Part shown: piece after piece, positions 1 through 9,193 of the stretch
Position numbering within the stretch: position 1 is the first letter of the stretch
Layout of the letters: every line of letters begins with the position of its first letter
Source of the DNA: Pantoea coffeiphila
GTDB lineage: Bacteria > Pseudomonadota > Gammaproteobacteria > Enterobacterales > Enterobacteriaceae
Reading direction: 5' to 3'
Assembly: GCF_016909495.1 (NCBI RefSeq)
Contig: NZ_JAFBFW010000005.1
Coordinates: 310,001 to 374,000 of the forward strand
Length of the DNA stretch: 64,000 nucleotides
Position numbers and translations under genes: made by a program
Notes under the pieces: generated by a model
What the model was told of the DNA's origin: nothing
The model's input: only the letters and a program-made list of their open reading frames with translations
Database searches by the model: none

Positions 1-3000
1 CAGCTCCATTTTCATCGCCTCTACCACGATCAGCGGCTGCCCGGCCTCCACGACGTCACCTTCCTGCACCAGAATTTTCCAGATGTTGCCGTTCATATCG
101 GCACTGACCTGCAGGGCGCTGTCGTCCTCTTCCGGCGGCAGCAGATTCTCGCGGCTGCTGAGCGGCGCACCTTCCTCTTCCTGCGCCCACAGTGCGACTT
201 CGGCATCAAAGGCGCTGGCCTGGCGGCTGCGGAAGGCAGCGATGGACCCGGCGTTATCGGCGAGGAACTGCGTGTGTTCCGCAAAGTCGAATTCGCCGTG
301 TTCAATACGCACGCTGGCGCGGCCTTCGCGGAAATCATCACGCAGCACGTCCAGCTCGGCTTCGCTGACCGGATAGAAGCGCACCTGGTCGAAGAAGTGC
401 AGCAGCCAGGGTTCGTTGGCGGCAAACTGCTCGTTTTTCAGGAACTTGTTCCAGATTGGCAGCGTGCGGCCCACCAGCTGATAACCGCCGGGGGAGTCCA
501 TACCGTAGATGCACATATACATGCCGCCGATGCCGACGGTGCCTTCGGCGGTAAAGGTTCGCGCCGGGTTGTACTTCGAGCTCAGCAGGCGGTGACGCGG
601 GTCAATCGGCACCGCGCACGGTGCGCCGAGGTAAACGTCGCCCAGGCCGAGGATCAGATAGCTGGCGTCGAAGATCGTATCTTTCACCTCATCGCGGCTG
701 CTGAGGCCGTTAATACGCTGGATAAAATCAACGTTGTTCGGTAACCACGGCGCGCTGGCTCGGACGGTTTCCTGGTAGCGTTCCACCGCGCCTAACGTCG
801 CGCTGTCTTCAAAGGCCATTGGCAGATGCACGATGCGCGACGGCACCTTCATCCGGCTGACGTCACCGAGATTTTTCTCAAGATCCTGTAGCAGCGTCAT
901 CAGCTGTTTCTGGCTGAGAATGCGGCTGTCGTAGCGTATTTGTAGCGAGCGCACGCCGGGGGACAGCTCTTCAACGCCGGGCTGGCCGTACTCGCGCAGC
1001 GCGGTCATCAGCAGATGGATACGCAGGCGTAGCGCCAGGTCCAGCACGTTATCGCCGTATTCCAGCAGGATGTAATTGTCACCCGCCTGGCGCCACACCA
1101 CCGTTGGTGTGGTGGCGGTGGCTTTCAGTGAGCCGAGAATGGTGGCGGAACCATGCGCCGTTTCTGCCAGCGACGGCACCTCAAAACTCGGCAGATGCAG
1201 CGCGCTCAGGTTTTCCACGCTGCGGGCCTGAGCCTGCTCCAACGCATGGGCTTCTTCCGCACTAATCGGATGGAAGCGCAGGCGATCGCCCGGTTTTACC
1301 TGGCCGACTTTCCACAGCTCGGCTTTGGCGATGGTCACCGGGCAGACGAAGCCGCCAAGGCTCGGTCCGTCGCGGGTGAGGATCACCGGGAAGTCGCCGG
1401 TAAAGTTGATCGCGCCGATGGCGTATTCGCAGTCGTGAACATTGGAAGGGTGCAGCCCGGCTTCGCCGCCGTTATCACGCGCCCAGCCGGGTTTTGGCCC
1501 CACCAGGCGTACGCCAAGGCGGTTTGAGTTGTAGTGGACGTGCCAGTCGCTGGCAAAGAACTCATCAATCGACTGCTGGGTAAAGAAGTCGGGTGCGCCG
1601 TGCGGCCCGTAGAGTACGCCGATGCGCCACTCATCGCCGTAGACCGGCTGTGCGGCCACAGGCAGCGCCCGGGGTTCGCTGACCGGTGCCGGGGTCGTGC
1701 AGGCTTCCAGTTCGGGCTGCGAAATCGCCAGCATATCGGCAACGCGCAGGGTGCGCCCGGCGTGGCCGCCAAACTGGCCGAGGGCAAAGGTAGAACGGCT
1801 GCCGAGGTATTCCGGCACATCGAAACCGTTACGCACCGCCAGATAGGTACGGCAGCCCTGCTGCGCACGACCTAATGTCAGCGTCTGGCCTGCTTTCACC
1901 GCCAGCGGCTGCCAGTAAGCAACCTCTTCATCGTCCAGCTTGGCCGGGCAGCGCGCACCGGTCAGGGCGATCAGTGCATCGCTGTGGAAGCGCAAAGTCG
2001 GTCCCTGTAGCGTGAACTCCAGTGCGGCGGCTTCTTCCGCGTTGCCGACGATGCGGTTAGCCAGTTGGAAAGCGTAATCATCCATCGGGCCGGAAGGCGG
2101 CACACCGATATCCCAGTAGCCGAGGCGGCCCGGATAGTCCTGAATACTGCTCCAGGTGCCCGGTTGAATCACTTCAATTACCGGCGACGCGGCGCTGAAG
2201 CTGTCCAGCATGCGCGTCCACACCTTGCCGCTGTGGAAGGCCTCCGTGGCGACGACCTGGCGCAGATAGTCGAGGTTGGTGGCGATGCCGTGCAGGCGAG
2301 TCTGATTCAGCGCGGTCTGCATTTTCTTCAGCGCCGCCTCGCGGTTTTCGGCATGGACGATTAGCTTGGCGATCATCGGATCGTAGAAGGCGGAAACTTC
2401 GGTGCCGGTGGTAATCCAGCTGTCCACGCGCACATCGCCCGGGAAGCTGACTTCGGTCAGTACGCCAGGGCTGGGCTGGAAGTTCTTCAGCGGATCTTCC
2501 GCGTAGATACGTACTTCGATAGAGGCACCCTGCGGGGCCTGAGCCATCCGCGTCCAGTCGGGTTGTTCGCCCGCCGCGACCTGCAGCATGCACTCCACCA
2601 GGTCCAGACCGGTGACGCATTCGGTGACCGGATGCTCCACCTGCAGTCGGGTGTTCACTTCGAGGAAGTAGAATTCGTCGCGGGCGGCATCGTAGATATA
2701 TTCCACGGTTCCGGCGCTGCGGTAGTTCACCAGCTCGCCCAGCTTTACCGCAGATTCCAGCAGCGCGCTGCGTGTGGCGGCGGGCAGGCTGGGTGCCGGG
2801 GTTTCTTCCACCACTTTTTGGTTGCGGCGCTGTAAGGAACAGTCGCGTTCGCCGAGGGCAATCACTTTGCCCTGACCGTCGCCGAAGATTTGCACCTCAA
2901 CGTGGCGGGCGCGATCGATGCAGCGTTCCAGGAACACGCCCGCATCGCTGAAGAACTGCTCGCCCAGGCGGCGGACGCTCTCCCAGGCGCTGCGCAGTGC

Positions 3001-3522
3001 GGCGTCGTCCTCACAGCGGGTCAGGCCGATGCCGCCGCCGCCCGCGGTGCTTTTCAGCATAACCGGGTAGCCAATGCGCTCCGCGGCGGCCAGCGCTTCC
3101 TCCAGCGAGGCGAGCAGCGGCGTGCCGGGTGTCATCGGTACGCCTGCGGCAGCGGCCAGTTCACGCGCACGGTGCTTCAGGCCAAACTCGCCGATCTGAT
3201 GCGCGGTCGGGCCGATAAAGACCACGCCAGCCTCTTCGCAGGCGGCGGCAAACGGCAGACTTTCGGACAGAAAACCGTAGCCCGGCCAGATGGCCTGAGC
3301 GCCAGTTTCCAGCGCGGCATTGAGGATCTTGTCAATTTTCAGGTAGCTGTCGCTGGCTTTTTCGCCGCCCAGCGCAATCGCAATATCGGCATCTTTCACG
3401 TGCTGGGAATTCCGATCCGCATCGGAGAAAACGGCCACGCTGGTAATCCCCAGGCGCTTCAGGGTGCGGATGGCGCGGCAGGCGATTTCGCCACGGTTGG
3501 CGATCAGTACGGTATTAAACAT
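1..3522 (-). CDS. uca: Urea (or guanidine) carboxylase, biotin-dependent, 3' end cut by the window
   Basis: Translating the minus strand from the ATG at 3522 gives an uninterrupted frame of 1174 codons running to base 1. It starts MFNTVLIANRGEIACRAIRT, a biotin-carboxylase N-terminus, followed by ATP-grasp features such as KSTAGGGGIG and the EVNTRLQVEHPVTE signature. The middle carries KipI/KipA-like carboxyltransferase regions. The last visible residues are VVEAMKMEL, the biotinylation motif, so only about 30 residues should be missing. The family carboxylates urea to allophanate using ATP and bicarbonate in the cytoplasm; some relatives act on guanidine instead, and I cannot tell which by eye. 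The start overlaps the end of atzF by 8 bp, which indicates translational coupling in one operon. Confidence 0.93.
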   Translation of the reverse strand, partial: MFNTVLIANRGEIACRAIRTLKRLGITSVAVFSDADRNSQHVKDADIAIALGGEKASDSYLKIDKILNAALETGAQAIWPGYGFLSESLPFAAACEEAGVVFIGPTAHQIGEFGLKHRARELAAAAGVPMTPGTPLLASLEEALAAAERIGYPVMLKSTAGGGGIGLTRCEDDAALRSAWESVRRLGEQFFSDAGVFLERCIDRARHVEVQIFGDGQGKVIALGERDCSLQRRNQKVVEETPAPSLPAATRSALLESAVKLGELVNYRSAGTVEYIYDAARDEFYFLEVNTRLQVEHPVTECVTGLDLVECMLQVAAGEQPDWTRMAQAPQGASIEVRIYAEDPLKNFQPSPGVLTEVSFPGDVRVDSWITTGTEVSAFYDPMIAKLIVHAENREAALKKMQTALNQTRLHGIATNLDYLRQVVATEAFHSGKVWTRMLDSFSAASPVIEVIQPGTWSSIQDYPGRLGYWDIGVPPSGPMDDYAFQLANRIVGNAEEAAALEFTLQGPTLRFHSDALIALTGARCPAKLDDEEVAYWQPLAVKAGQTLTLGRAQQGCRTYLAVRNGFDVPEYLGSRSTFALGQFGGHAGRTLRVADMLAISQPELEACTTPAPVSEPRALPVAAQPVYGDEWRIGVLYGPHGAPDFFTQQSIDEFFASDWHVHYNSNRLGVRLVGPKPGWARDNGGEAGLHPSNVHDCEYAIGAINFTGDFPVILTRDGPSLGGFVCPVTIAKAELWKVGQVKPGDRLRFHPISAEEAHALEQAQARSVENLSALHLPSFEVPSLAETAHGSATILGSLKATATTPTVVWRQAGDNYILLEYGDNVLDLALRLRIHLLMTALREYGQPGVEELSPGVRSLQIRYDSRILSQKQLMTLLQDLEKNLGDVSRMKVPSRIVHLPMAFEDSATLGAVERYQETVRASAPWLPNNVDFIQRINGLSSRDEVKDTIFDASYLILGLGDVYLGAPCAVPIDPRHRLLSSKYNPARTFTAEGTVGIGGMYMCIYGMDSPGGYQLVGRTLPIWNKFLKNEQFAANEPWLLHFFDQVRFYPVSEAELDVLRDDFREGRASVRIEHGEFDFAEHTQFLADNAGSIAAFRSRQASAFDAEVALWAQEEEGAPLSSRENLLPPEEDDSALQVSADMNGNIWKILVQEGDVVEAGQPLIVVEAMKMEL

Positions 3523-5317
3523 GTGACGTCTCCTGACGGGCCAGCCAGTTGCGCCAGCCACCGAATGCGGTGATTTCAGTTGCCTCTGCCAGTGCCGCCG
3601 GTTCGCAGATAAAGCCCTTCACGGTGCGGCCATCGGCCAGTTCCAGCGTTCCAATACCCAGCGGGGCCGGGATTTCTGCAACAAACTCGCCGAAGCGGGC
3701 CAGCGGGATATCCCACAGCTCAACGGTAATTGCTGCGCCCGCGCTGTCTTTCGCCAGGCCGGGTTTCGCCGGTGTGGCGTTAGCCAGCGCATACAGCCGG
3801 TAGCAGGCGGCGGTGGTGGTTTCTTCCACCAGCACGGCATCGCGGCGGGTCAGCTGGTGGTTCAGCGGCATGCCGGTCAGGTGGGCACCCACTACCGCAA
3901 CGCGCACGTGCAGTGGAGACGCGGGTAATGACGTTCTGGACGCGGGCTGCGGCAGGCCGGTCGCACCGAGGCTGAGCGCCTGCTGTTGCTGCCAGCGGCG
4001 ACCAAATTCTGCCAGCGCGCGGTCGTACCAGGCTGGTGCGATAACGGTGATCCCGGCAGGCAGCCCGTCGGCACGGAACGGGCCGGGAAGCGCCAGCGCG
4101 GACAGGTCTGCGAGGTTGGTAAAGTTGGTGTAGGTGCCGAACTGCGAGTTGTAACGCACCGGCTCCTGCTTCATCTCTTCCAGGGTATGAATGGTCGGTG
4201 AGGTCGGCACCACCAGCGCATCAAACTGGCTCAGGGTCTGCTGGATCTGACGGGTCAGCTCGGCGCGCAGGTACTCGGCTTTAAAGGTATCCACCGCGCT
4301 GTAGTTATGGCCGCTGTTAACGATGCCGTACACCACCGGGTCCATCTCCTCCGGGCGGTTGAGCATGTCGCCGACGGCCACGGTACGTTCGGCCACCCAC
4401 GGGCCGTAGTAAAGCTGTTCCGCCAGCTGGTGGAACGGGGTGAAATCAATGGGATGCAGCGTTGCGCCCCCGGCAGTGAGTTCTGCCAGTGCGGCTTCCC
4501 ACGCGGCGGCGGCCTTTGCATCGCCGAAGAATTCCGGGATGGCCGGAATAGCCAGGCGCGGCGCGGCGGAGAGGGCGGCCGGAGCCAGGCCCGGGTCAAT
4601 GCGTGAATAGGCATCCTGGCTGTCGTAGCCTCCGGCGCAGCTGGCGACGAGGAAGGCATCCTCCACCGTCAGGGCGAAAATCGAAATGGTATCGTTCAGG
4701 CGGCAGGCGGGCAGCATGCCGGTCGCCGACAGCCAGCCTTTGGTCGGCTTCAGGCCGACGATGTTGTTGAACCCGGCGGGAACGCGGCCGGAACCGGCGG
4801 TATCGGTCCCGAGGGCAAAACCGACCAGGCCGCGCGCGGTTACCGATGCGGAGCCGGAGCTGGAACCGCCGCTGACGTATTCCGGGTTAAAGGTGTTGCA
4901 TACCGCGCCGAACGGCGAGCGCGTGCCGACCAGCCCGGTAGCGAACTGATCGAGATTGGTTTTGCCAATGACCACGGCACCGGCGGCCTTCAGCCTGGCT
5001 ACCGCAGTGGCATCGGCTGCGGCCTGATAAGTGAAGGTCGGGCAGGCGGCGCTGGTTGGCCAGCCTGCGACATCAATATTGTCTTTAACCGCGAAGGGAA
5101 CGCCAAACAGCGGCAGCGACGCGGGGTCCTGCTGCCAGGCCGCCAGCAGCGGTTCAACCTGCGCCCGCAGTTGGGCGGGAGAAGCAAGGTACAGCCAGGC
5201 ATTATCGGCGGTAGAAAGCCCGGAGAGCAGCGACTCCAGCGTGGAGAGCACCGAATCAGGATGCTGCTGATAGTGATGCTGCCAGTCCTGTAACGTAAAT
5301 CCTGTGGTTAAAGCCAT
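3515..5317 (-). CDS. atzF: Allophanate hydrolase (amidase-signature family)
   Basis: This 600-residue protein hydrolyses allophanate to ammonia and carbon dioxide, the step after urea carboxylase. The amidase-signature core is visible: VKDNIDVAG with the catalytic lysine near residue 80, and GGSSSGSASVTA near residue 152 with the serine cluster, followed by GTDTAGSGRVPAGFNN. Residues about 470-600 form the extra C-terminal domain typical of full-length allophanate hydrolases (VELWDIPLARFGEF, CEPAALAEATEITAFGGWRNW). It is the first gene of a two-gene operon with uca. The usual neighbours, the carboxyguanidine deiminase pair formerly called urea-carboxylase-associated proteins, are not upstream. 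They could lie downstream of uca outside the window. Confidence 0.94.
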   Translation of the reverse strand: MALTTGFTLQDWQHHYQQHPDSVLSTLESLLSGLSTADNAWLYLASPAQLRAQVEPLLAAWQQDPASLPLFGVPFAVKDNIDVAGWPTSAACPTFTYQAAADATAVARLKAAGAVVIGKTNLDQFATGLVGTRSPFGAVCNTFNPEYVSGGSSSGSASVTARGLVGFALGTDTAGSGRVPAGFNNIVGLKPTKGWLSATGMLPACRLNDTISIFALTVEDAFLVASCAGGYDSQDAYSRIDPGLAPAALSAAPRLAIPAIPEFFGDAKAAAAWEAALAELTAGGATLHPIDFTPFHQLAEQLYYGPWVAERTVAVGDMLNRPEEMDPVVYGIVNSGHNYSAVDTFKAEYLRAELTRQIQQTLSQFDALVVPTSPTIHTLEEMKQEPVRYNSQFGTYTNFTNLADLSALALPGPFRADGLPAGITVIAPAWYDRALAEFGRRWQQQQALSLGATGLPQPASRTSLPASPLHVRVAVVGAHLTGMPLNHQLTRRDAVLVEETTTAACYRLYALANATPAKPGLAKDSAGAAITVELWDIPLARFGEFVAEIPAPLGIGTLELADGRTVKGFICEPAALAEATEITAFGGWRNWLARQETSHV

Positions 5318-5320
5318 ATG

Positions 5321-5362
5321 TTGAATTCCGTCTGGTATACAAGATGGAATTCAATAGAGCAA
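5321..5362 (-). promoter_or_regulatory. Candidate promoter and GntR-type operator of the atzF-uca operon
   Basis: A perfect 9-bp inverted repeat TTGAATTCC (5321-5329) / GGAATTCAA (5346-5354) lies 4-37 bases upstream of the atzF start. Its spacer contains TGGTATACAA (5333-5342), which fits the FadR-subfamily GntR operator pattern TNGTNNACNA. On the minus strand TTGCTC (5362-5357) and TATACC (5339-5334) are 17 bp apart and could be the -35 and -10, so a bound repressor would cover the promoter. No regulator gene sits next to it in this window. The operator assignment is an inference from pattern only. Confidence 0.5.
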
Positions 5363-5579
5363 AGGATGTGCCATGTTTTTAATTGATTGAATTTTATTGT
5401 TTTTAATTCATCCCTGCGCTGAGCGTGCACAATCAACGCGCAGCGAATGAGCAAAAATGGGGCGCAGAAAGGATTTCGGTAAATATTTGTTCGTCACGTG
5501 GCACAACCGGCTGTACCTGGTTAGCATGAAGGGGGTAGTTTTGGGTGTTCAGGATTAACAAAGTAAGGTGGGGAAGGTC

Positions 5580-7502
5580 ATGGCGGACAAGTGGCAGTTG
5601 TGGACAGTGGCATCCTGTTTGGTGCTGGCGGCAGGCAGTGTGCAGGCGGATTCGCTTGATGCGCAGCGCACCCGGTATTTGCAGATCAAGCAGGCCTGGG
5701 ATAGCAAACAGATGGATACCGTGGCACAGCTGATGCCCACTTTGCAGGATTATCCGCTTTATCCCTATCTGGAGTATCGCCAGCTGGCACAGGATCTCGG
5801 TCAGGAAACCGGGCTGGCGGTGAACGCCTTTATTCAACGCTATCCGACACTGCCACCCGTGCGCTCGCTGCCCGCCCGTTTTGTTAACGAGCTGGCGCGG
5901 CGTGAAGACTGGCGCGGGCTGCTGGTCTTCAGCCCCCAGGCTCCCAAACCCGTTGCCGCGCGCTGTAACTGGTACTACGCCAAGTGGGCCACCGGCGAGC
6001 AGCAGGTCGCCTGGCAGGGAGCTAAAGAGATCTGGCTGACCGGCTCGTCGCTGCCTGCCACCTGCGACAAACTGTTCAGCGTCTGGCAGCAGGCAGGAGA
6101 GCAAAATCCGATCACCACGCTGGAGCGCATCCGCCTGGCGATGAAAGCGGGCAACGGCAGCCTGGTGAACTATCTGGCGAAGCAGCTGCCTGCGGACTAT
6201 CAGACCATCGCCAGCGCGGTGATGAATCTGCAAAACGATCCGATGACAATTCAGACCTTCGCGGCCAGCGTGGGTCCAACCGATTTTACCCGCCAGGCGA
6301 CGGCGATTGCGTTCGCCAGCGTGGCGCGCACCGATGCAGAGCAGGCCCGGCAGATGATCCCTTCACTGGCGGTGCAGCAGAAGCTGGACGAGCAGCAGGT
6401 GCAGGAGCTGAAAGAGGCGGTAGCCTGGCGGCTGATGGGCAACGACATTACCAGCGAGCAGGGCCGCTGGCGTGATGACGTGGTGATGCGCAGTGATTCG
6501 ACCTCGCTGGTTGAGCGCCGGGTGAGGATGTCGCTGGGCAACAACGATCGCCGTGGCTTAAACACTTGGATTGCTCGCCTGCCGGTGGAGGCGAAAGAGA
6601 AAGACGAGTGGCAGTACTGGCAGGCTGACCTGCTGCTTGAGCGCGGGCGCAATGAGGAAGCCGAGGGCATTCTGCGTAAGCTGATGCAGGAGCGCGGCTT
6701 CTATCCGATGGTGGCCGCGCAGCGGCTGGGCGTAGAGTATCCGCTGCAGATCGATAAGGCTCCGGCGGTTGACGCTGCGCTGACAACCGGTCCGGAAATT
6801 GCCAGGGTGCGCGAACTCATGTACTGGGGCATGGATAATCTGGCGCGCAGCGAGTGGAGCTATTTGATCGGCAGCCGCACCGCCGGTCAGCAGCAGATGC
6901 TGGCCAGCTACGCGCTGAAGCAGGGGTGGTGGGATCTTAGCGTGCAGGCGACTATTGCAGGTAAGTTGTGGAACAGCCTGCAGGAGCGCTTCCCGCTGGC
7001 CTGGCAGAGCCAGTTTGAGCGCTACATCAGCGGAAAAAGCATACCGCAAAGCTATGCAATGGCGATTGCACGGCAGGAGAGTGCCTGGAATCCGAAAGCC
7101 CGCTCGCCGGTAGGTGCATCCGGATTGATGCAGGTGATGCCGGCAACCGCTCAGCATACGGTGACCAAATTCGGCATCAGCGGCTACAGCAATAGCAGCC
7201 AGCTGCTTGATCCGGAAACCAATATTCAGATTGGGACACAATATCTGGAATCGGTTTATCAGCAGTTCGGGCAGAACCGCATCTTTGCGTCTGCTGCCTA
7301 TAACGCCGGTCCGGGGCGGGTAAGAACCTGGCAGGGCAACAGCGCCGGGCGTTTAGATCCGGTGGCCTTTATTGAAACCATTCCGTTTTCAGAAACGCGC
7401 GGCTATGTGAAAAACGTGCTGGCCTATGATGCCTATTACCGTTATTTCCTCAATAAACCGGACAAGCTGTTTGCCGACAGCGAGTGGCAACAGCGTTATT
7501 AA
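5580..7502 (+). CDS. slt: Soluble lytic murein transglycosylase Slt70
   Basis: Periplasmic exolytic transglycosylase that cleaves peptidoglycan strands to 1,6-anhydromuropeptides. The 640-residue product has a signal peptide ending near VQADS, a long alpha-helical U/L superhelix, and a C-terminal lysozyme-like domain. There SYAMAIARQESAWNPKA supplies the catalytic glutamate and PVGASGLMQVMP the conserved substrate loop. YNAGPGRVRTW and ETRGYVKNVLAYDAYYRY complete the family pattern. I prefer ATG 5580 over the in-frame GTG at 5568 because it gives the E. coli-like N-terminus, with a purine-rich stretch (AAGG, GGGGAAGG) just upstream. It lies upstream of trpR, as in E. coli. Confidence 0.96.
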   Translation: MADKWQLWTVASCLVLAAGSVQADSLDAQRTRYLQIKQAWDSKQMDTVAQLMPTLQDYPLYPYLEYRQLAQDLGQETGLAVNAFIQRYPTLPPVRSLPARFVNELARREDWRGLLVFSPQAPKPVAARCNWYYAKWATGEQQVAWQGAKEIWLTGSSLPATCDKLFSVWQQAGEQNPITTLERIRLAMKAGNGSLVNYLAKQLPADYQTIASAVMNLQNDPMTIQTFAASVGPTDFTRQATAIAFASVARTDAEQARQMIPSLAVQQKLDEQQVQELKEAVAWRLMGNDITSEQGRWRDDVVMRSDSTSLVERRVRMSLGNNDRRGLNTWIARLPVEAKEKDEWQYWQADLLLERGRNEEAEGILRKLMQERGFYPMVAAQRLGVEYPLQIDKAPAVDAALTTGPEIARVRELMYWGMDNLARSEWSYLIGSRTAGQQQMLASYALKQGWWDLSVQATIAGKLWNSLQERFPLAWQSQFERYISGKSIPQSYAMAIARQESAWNPKARSPVGASGLMQVMPATAQHTVTKFGISGYSNSSQLLDPETNIQIGTQYLESVYQQFGQNRIFASAAYNAGPGRVRTWQGNSAGRLDPVAFIETIPFSETRGYVKNVLAYDAYYRYFLNKPDKLFADSEWQQRY

Positions 7503-7541
7503 GGTGCTTTCCGGGCCGCAGCGGCTGATAGCAGTTGCGGC

Positions 7542-7591
7542 TTCAAGTATGGCGGGGATGATGCTACACTTCTGTACTAGTTAAATAGTAT
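7542..7591 (+). promoter_or_regulatory. trpR promoter and autoregulatory trp operator
   Basis: GTACTAGTTAAATAGTAT at 7574-7591 is a near-perfect copy of the palindromic TrpR operator (ideal GTACTAGTTAACTAGTAC), with two mismatches. It sits 11 bases before the trpR start. TTCAAG (7542-7547) and TACACT (7565-7570), 17 bp apart, are a plausible -35/-10, placing the operator at the transcription start. TrpR autorepression is known in E. coli, and this arrangement agrees with it. Confidence 0.85.
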
Positions 7592-7602
7592 GGTTGCCCA
7601 TC

Positions 7603-7935
7603 ATGACCGATGATTCTCCTGTTCCGGTATCCGTTGAACCCCCAAATGAAGACTGGCTGCGCTTTGTTGTGCTGATGCAGCGCGCCTATCAGAGTGAGCT
7701 GCATCTGCCGCTGCTCCAGCTGATGCTGACTCCGGATGAGCGTGAAGCGTTAGGAACCCGGCTACGGATTGTGGAGGAGCTGATGCGCGGTGAGATGAGC
7801 CAGCGCGAGCTTAAAAATCAGCTGGGTGCCGGCATTGCCACGATTACCCGTGGATCGAATAGTCTGAAAAGTGCGCCACCAGCCCTGAAAGCCTGGCTGG
7901 AAGCGCAGCTGCTGAACGGCAGCGATCGGGTTTAA
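7603..7935 (+). CDS. trpR: Tryptophan operon repressor TrpR
   Basis: DNA-binding repressor that binds L-tryptophan and shuts off trp, aroH, mtr and its own gene. The 110-residue product contains [21 protein letters not shown], the dimer core and tryptophan pocket region, and the helix-turn-helix [21 protein letters not shown] chose ATG 7603 over the in-frame TTG at 7594, which would give 113 residues; the family is about 108. An autoregulatory operator lies directly upstream. Its last four bases overlap the 3' end of the convergent gene yjjX. Confidence 0.97.
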   Translation: MTDDSPVPVSVEPPNEDWLRFVVLMQRAYQSELHLPLLQLMLTPDEREALGTRLRIVEELMRGEMSQRELKNQLGAGIATITRGSNSLKSAPPALKAWLEAQLLNGSDRV

Positions 7936-8456
7936 ACCGGCTGGCTGTAAACGTCGTTATGGAAAGGACAGAGGGCGAGGATCAGCGCCTGATGATAAAC
8001 GCTGGTGCGGGACAGATGCCCGGCGGTGAAGGCGCCGATAGCGCCGCCTTTCTGTTTGATGTTATCAATACCGGTCAGGCGTGCCATCTCTTCGCCCAGC
8101 TCGCGCCCTTCACGAATCCCTTTCATTACAACCGCCGGCAGCGTAAAGCTGGCAGAGCGGGATTCACCGCGTAGTTTATGGTTTTCAATCACCATCCAGG
8201 CGAAAGCGGTGTCCTCTTCGATCCCGGCTTCAATCGCCACCCAGAAGTCGGCTTCAGGTCGGACCTGTCTGGCATTCATCACTCTTTGACGTGCGCCAGT
8301 TCGCGTTTCTGCATTTGTCATGGGCTGTGCCGCTACGCCGCTGTCGACCTCTACACCCTCGATGTGGCAGGATCTTTCTCCGAAAATATCGCTGAAGGCC
8401 TGAGTAATTGCCCTAATTTTGGCTGGATTGCTGGTAGCAGCGACAACATGGTACAT
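7932..8456 (-). CDS. yjjX: Inosine/xanthosine triphosphatase YjjX
   Basis: House-cleaning nucleoside triphosphatase that removes non-canonical purine nucleotides (ITP, XTP), a role known for E. coli YjjX. At 174 residues it is close to family length. The N-terminus [18 protein letters not shown] is the typical ITPase-fold substrate loop, and [17 protein letters not shown] and [17 protein letters not shown] are family motifs. It converges on trpR and is divergent from gpmB with a 49-bp gap that must hold both promoters. Confidence 0.95.
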   Translation of the reverse strand: MYHVVAATSNPAKIRAITQAFSDIFGERSCHIEGVEVDSGVAAQPMTNAETRTGARQRVMNARQVRPEADFWVAIEAGIEEDTAFAWMVIENHKLRGESRSASFTLPAVVMKGIREGRELGEEMARLTGIDNIKQKGGAIGAFTAGHLSRTSVYHQALILALCPFHNDVYSQPV

Positions 8457-8505
8457 AATTGGTTGAACCCTTTACGTAAATAATCGCAGTATAACGGAAA
8501 AACGT

Positions 8506-9153
8506 ATGTTACAGGTCTATCTTGTTCGCCACGGAGAAACGCTGTGGAATGCCGCACGGCGCATTCAGGGGCAGTCAGACAGTGCGCTGACTGCAAAAGG
8601 AGAATTACAGGCGCATCAGGTGGGTGAGCGGGTTAAAAGCCTCGGTATTACCCATGTCATCGCCAGCGATCTGGGCCGTACCCGCCGTACTGCTGAGATT
8701 ATTGCCGATGCCTGCGGTTGCGATGTGACCGTCGATCCCCGCCTGCGCGAGCTGAATATGGGCGTGCTGGAGCAGCGTGCGCTGGATTCCCTCACGCCGG
8801 AAGAAGAACGCTGGCGTAAGACGCTGGTGGACGGCACCGTAGATGGGCGTATTCCTGAAGGGGAATCAATGAGTGAGATGGCCGATCGTATGCATCAGGC
8901 CCTCAATGCCTGCCTTGAACTGCCTGCCGGTAGCCGCCCGCTGCTGGTCAGTCACGGCATGGCGCTGGGCGTATTGCTGAGCACTATTTTGGGTCTGCCT
9001 GCCAATGCAGAACGTCGGCTGAGGCTTCGCAACTGCTCAATTTCTCGCATCGAACATCAGGAAAGCCCGTGGCTGGCATCCGGCTGGGTAGTGGAAACCG
9101 CTGGCGATATTACCCATCTTGATGAACCGGCGCTTGACGAGCTGCAGCGCTGA
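8506..9153 (+). CDS. gpmB: Phosphoglycerate-mutase-like histidine phosphatase GpmB
   Basis: The 215-residue protein belongs to the histidine phosphatase superfamily. The catalytic signature YLVRHGETLWNA lies at residues 5-16, the second histidine in LLVSHGMALG near residue 150, and RLRELNMGVLEQR supplies the acid region. E. coli GpmB is annotated as a probable phosphoglycerate mutase, but substrate evidence is weak; a phosphatase acting on other sugar phosphates is possible. It is the same length as the E. coli protein and in the conserved position between yjjX and rob. Confidence 0.94.
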   Translation: MLQVYLVRHGETLWNAARRIQGQSDSALTAKGELQAHQVGERVKSLGITHVIASDLGRTRRTAEIIADACGCDVTVDPRLRELNMGVLEQRALDSLTPEEERWRKTLVDGTVDGRIPEGESMSEMADRMHQALNACLELPAGSRPLLVSHGMALGVLLSTILGLPANAERRLRLRNCSISRIEHQESPWLASGWVVETAGDITHLDEPALDELQR

Positions 9154-9157
9154 GCAA

Positions 9158-9180
9158 AAAGGGCCGGAGTGACCGGCCCT
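9158..9180 (-). terminator. Rho-independent terminator of rob
   Basis: The 8-bp stem AGGGCCGG (9160-9167) / CCGGCCCT (9173-9180) has a 5-base loop and is followed on the minus strand by TTTTT. It lies 13 bases past the rob stop. The plus-strand side lacks a clean T run, so it should work mainly for rob. Confidence 0.85.
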
Positions 9181-9193
9181 CGCTGTTTCCCAT

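Noticed and set aside
5318..5579. Guanidine-I riboswitch upstream of atzF
   Set aside because: Often found with urea carboxylase genes, but the space upstream of atzF is short, the candidate operator abuts the start codon, and I could not find the expected conserved loops.
5568..5579. GTG 5568 as the slt start
   Set aside because: It would add four residues before the conserved signal peptide; ATG 5580 matches the E. coli N-terminus better.
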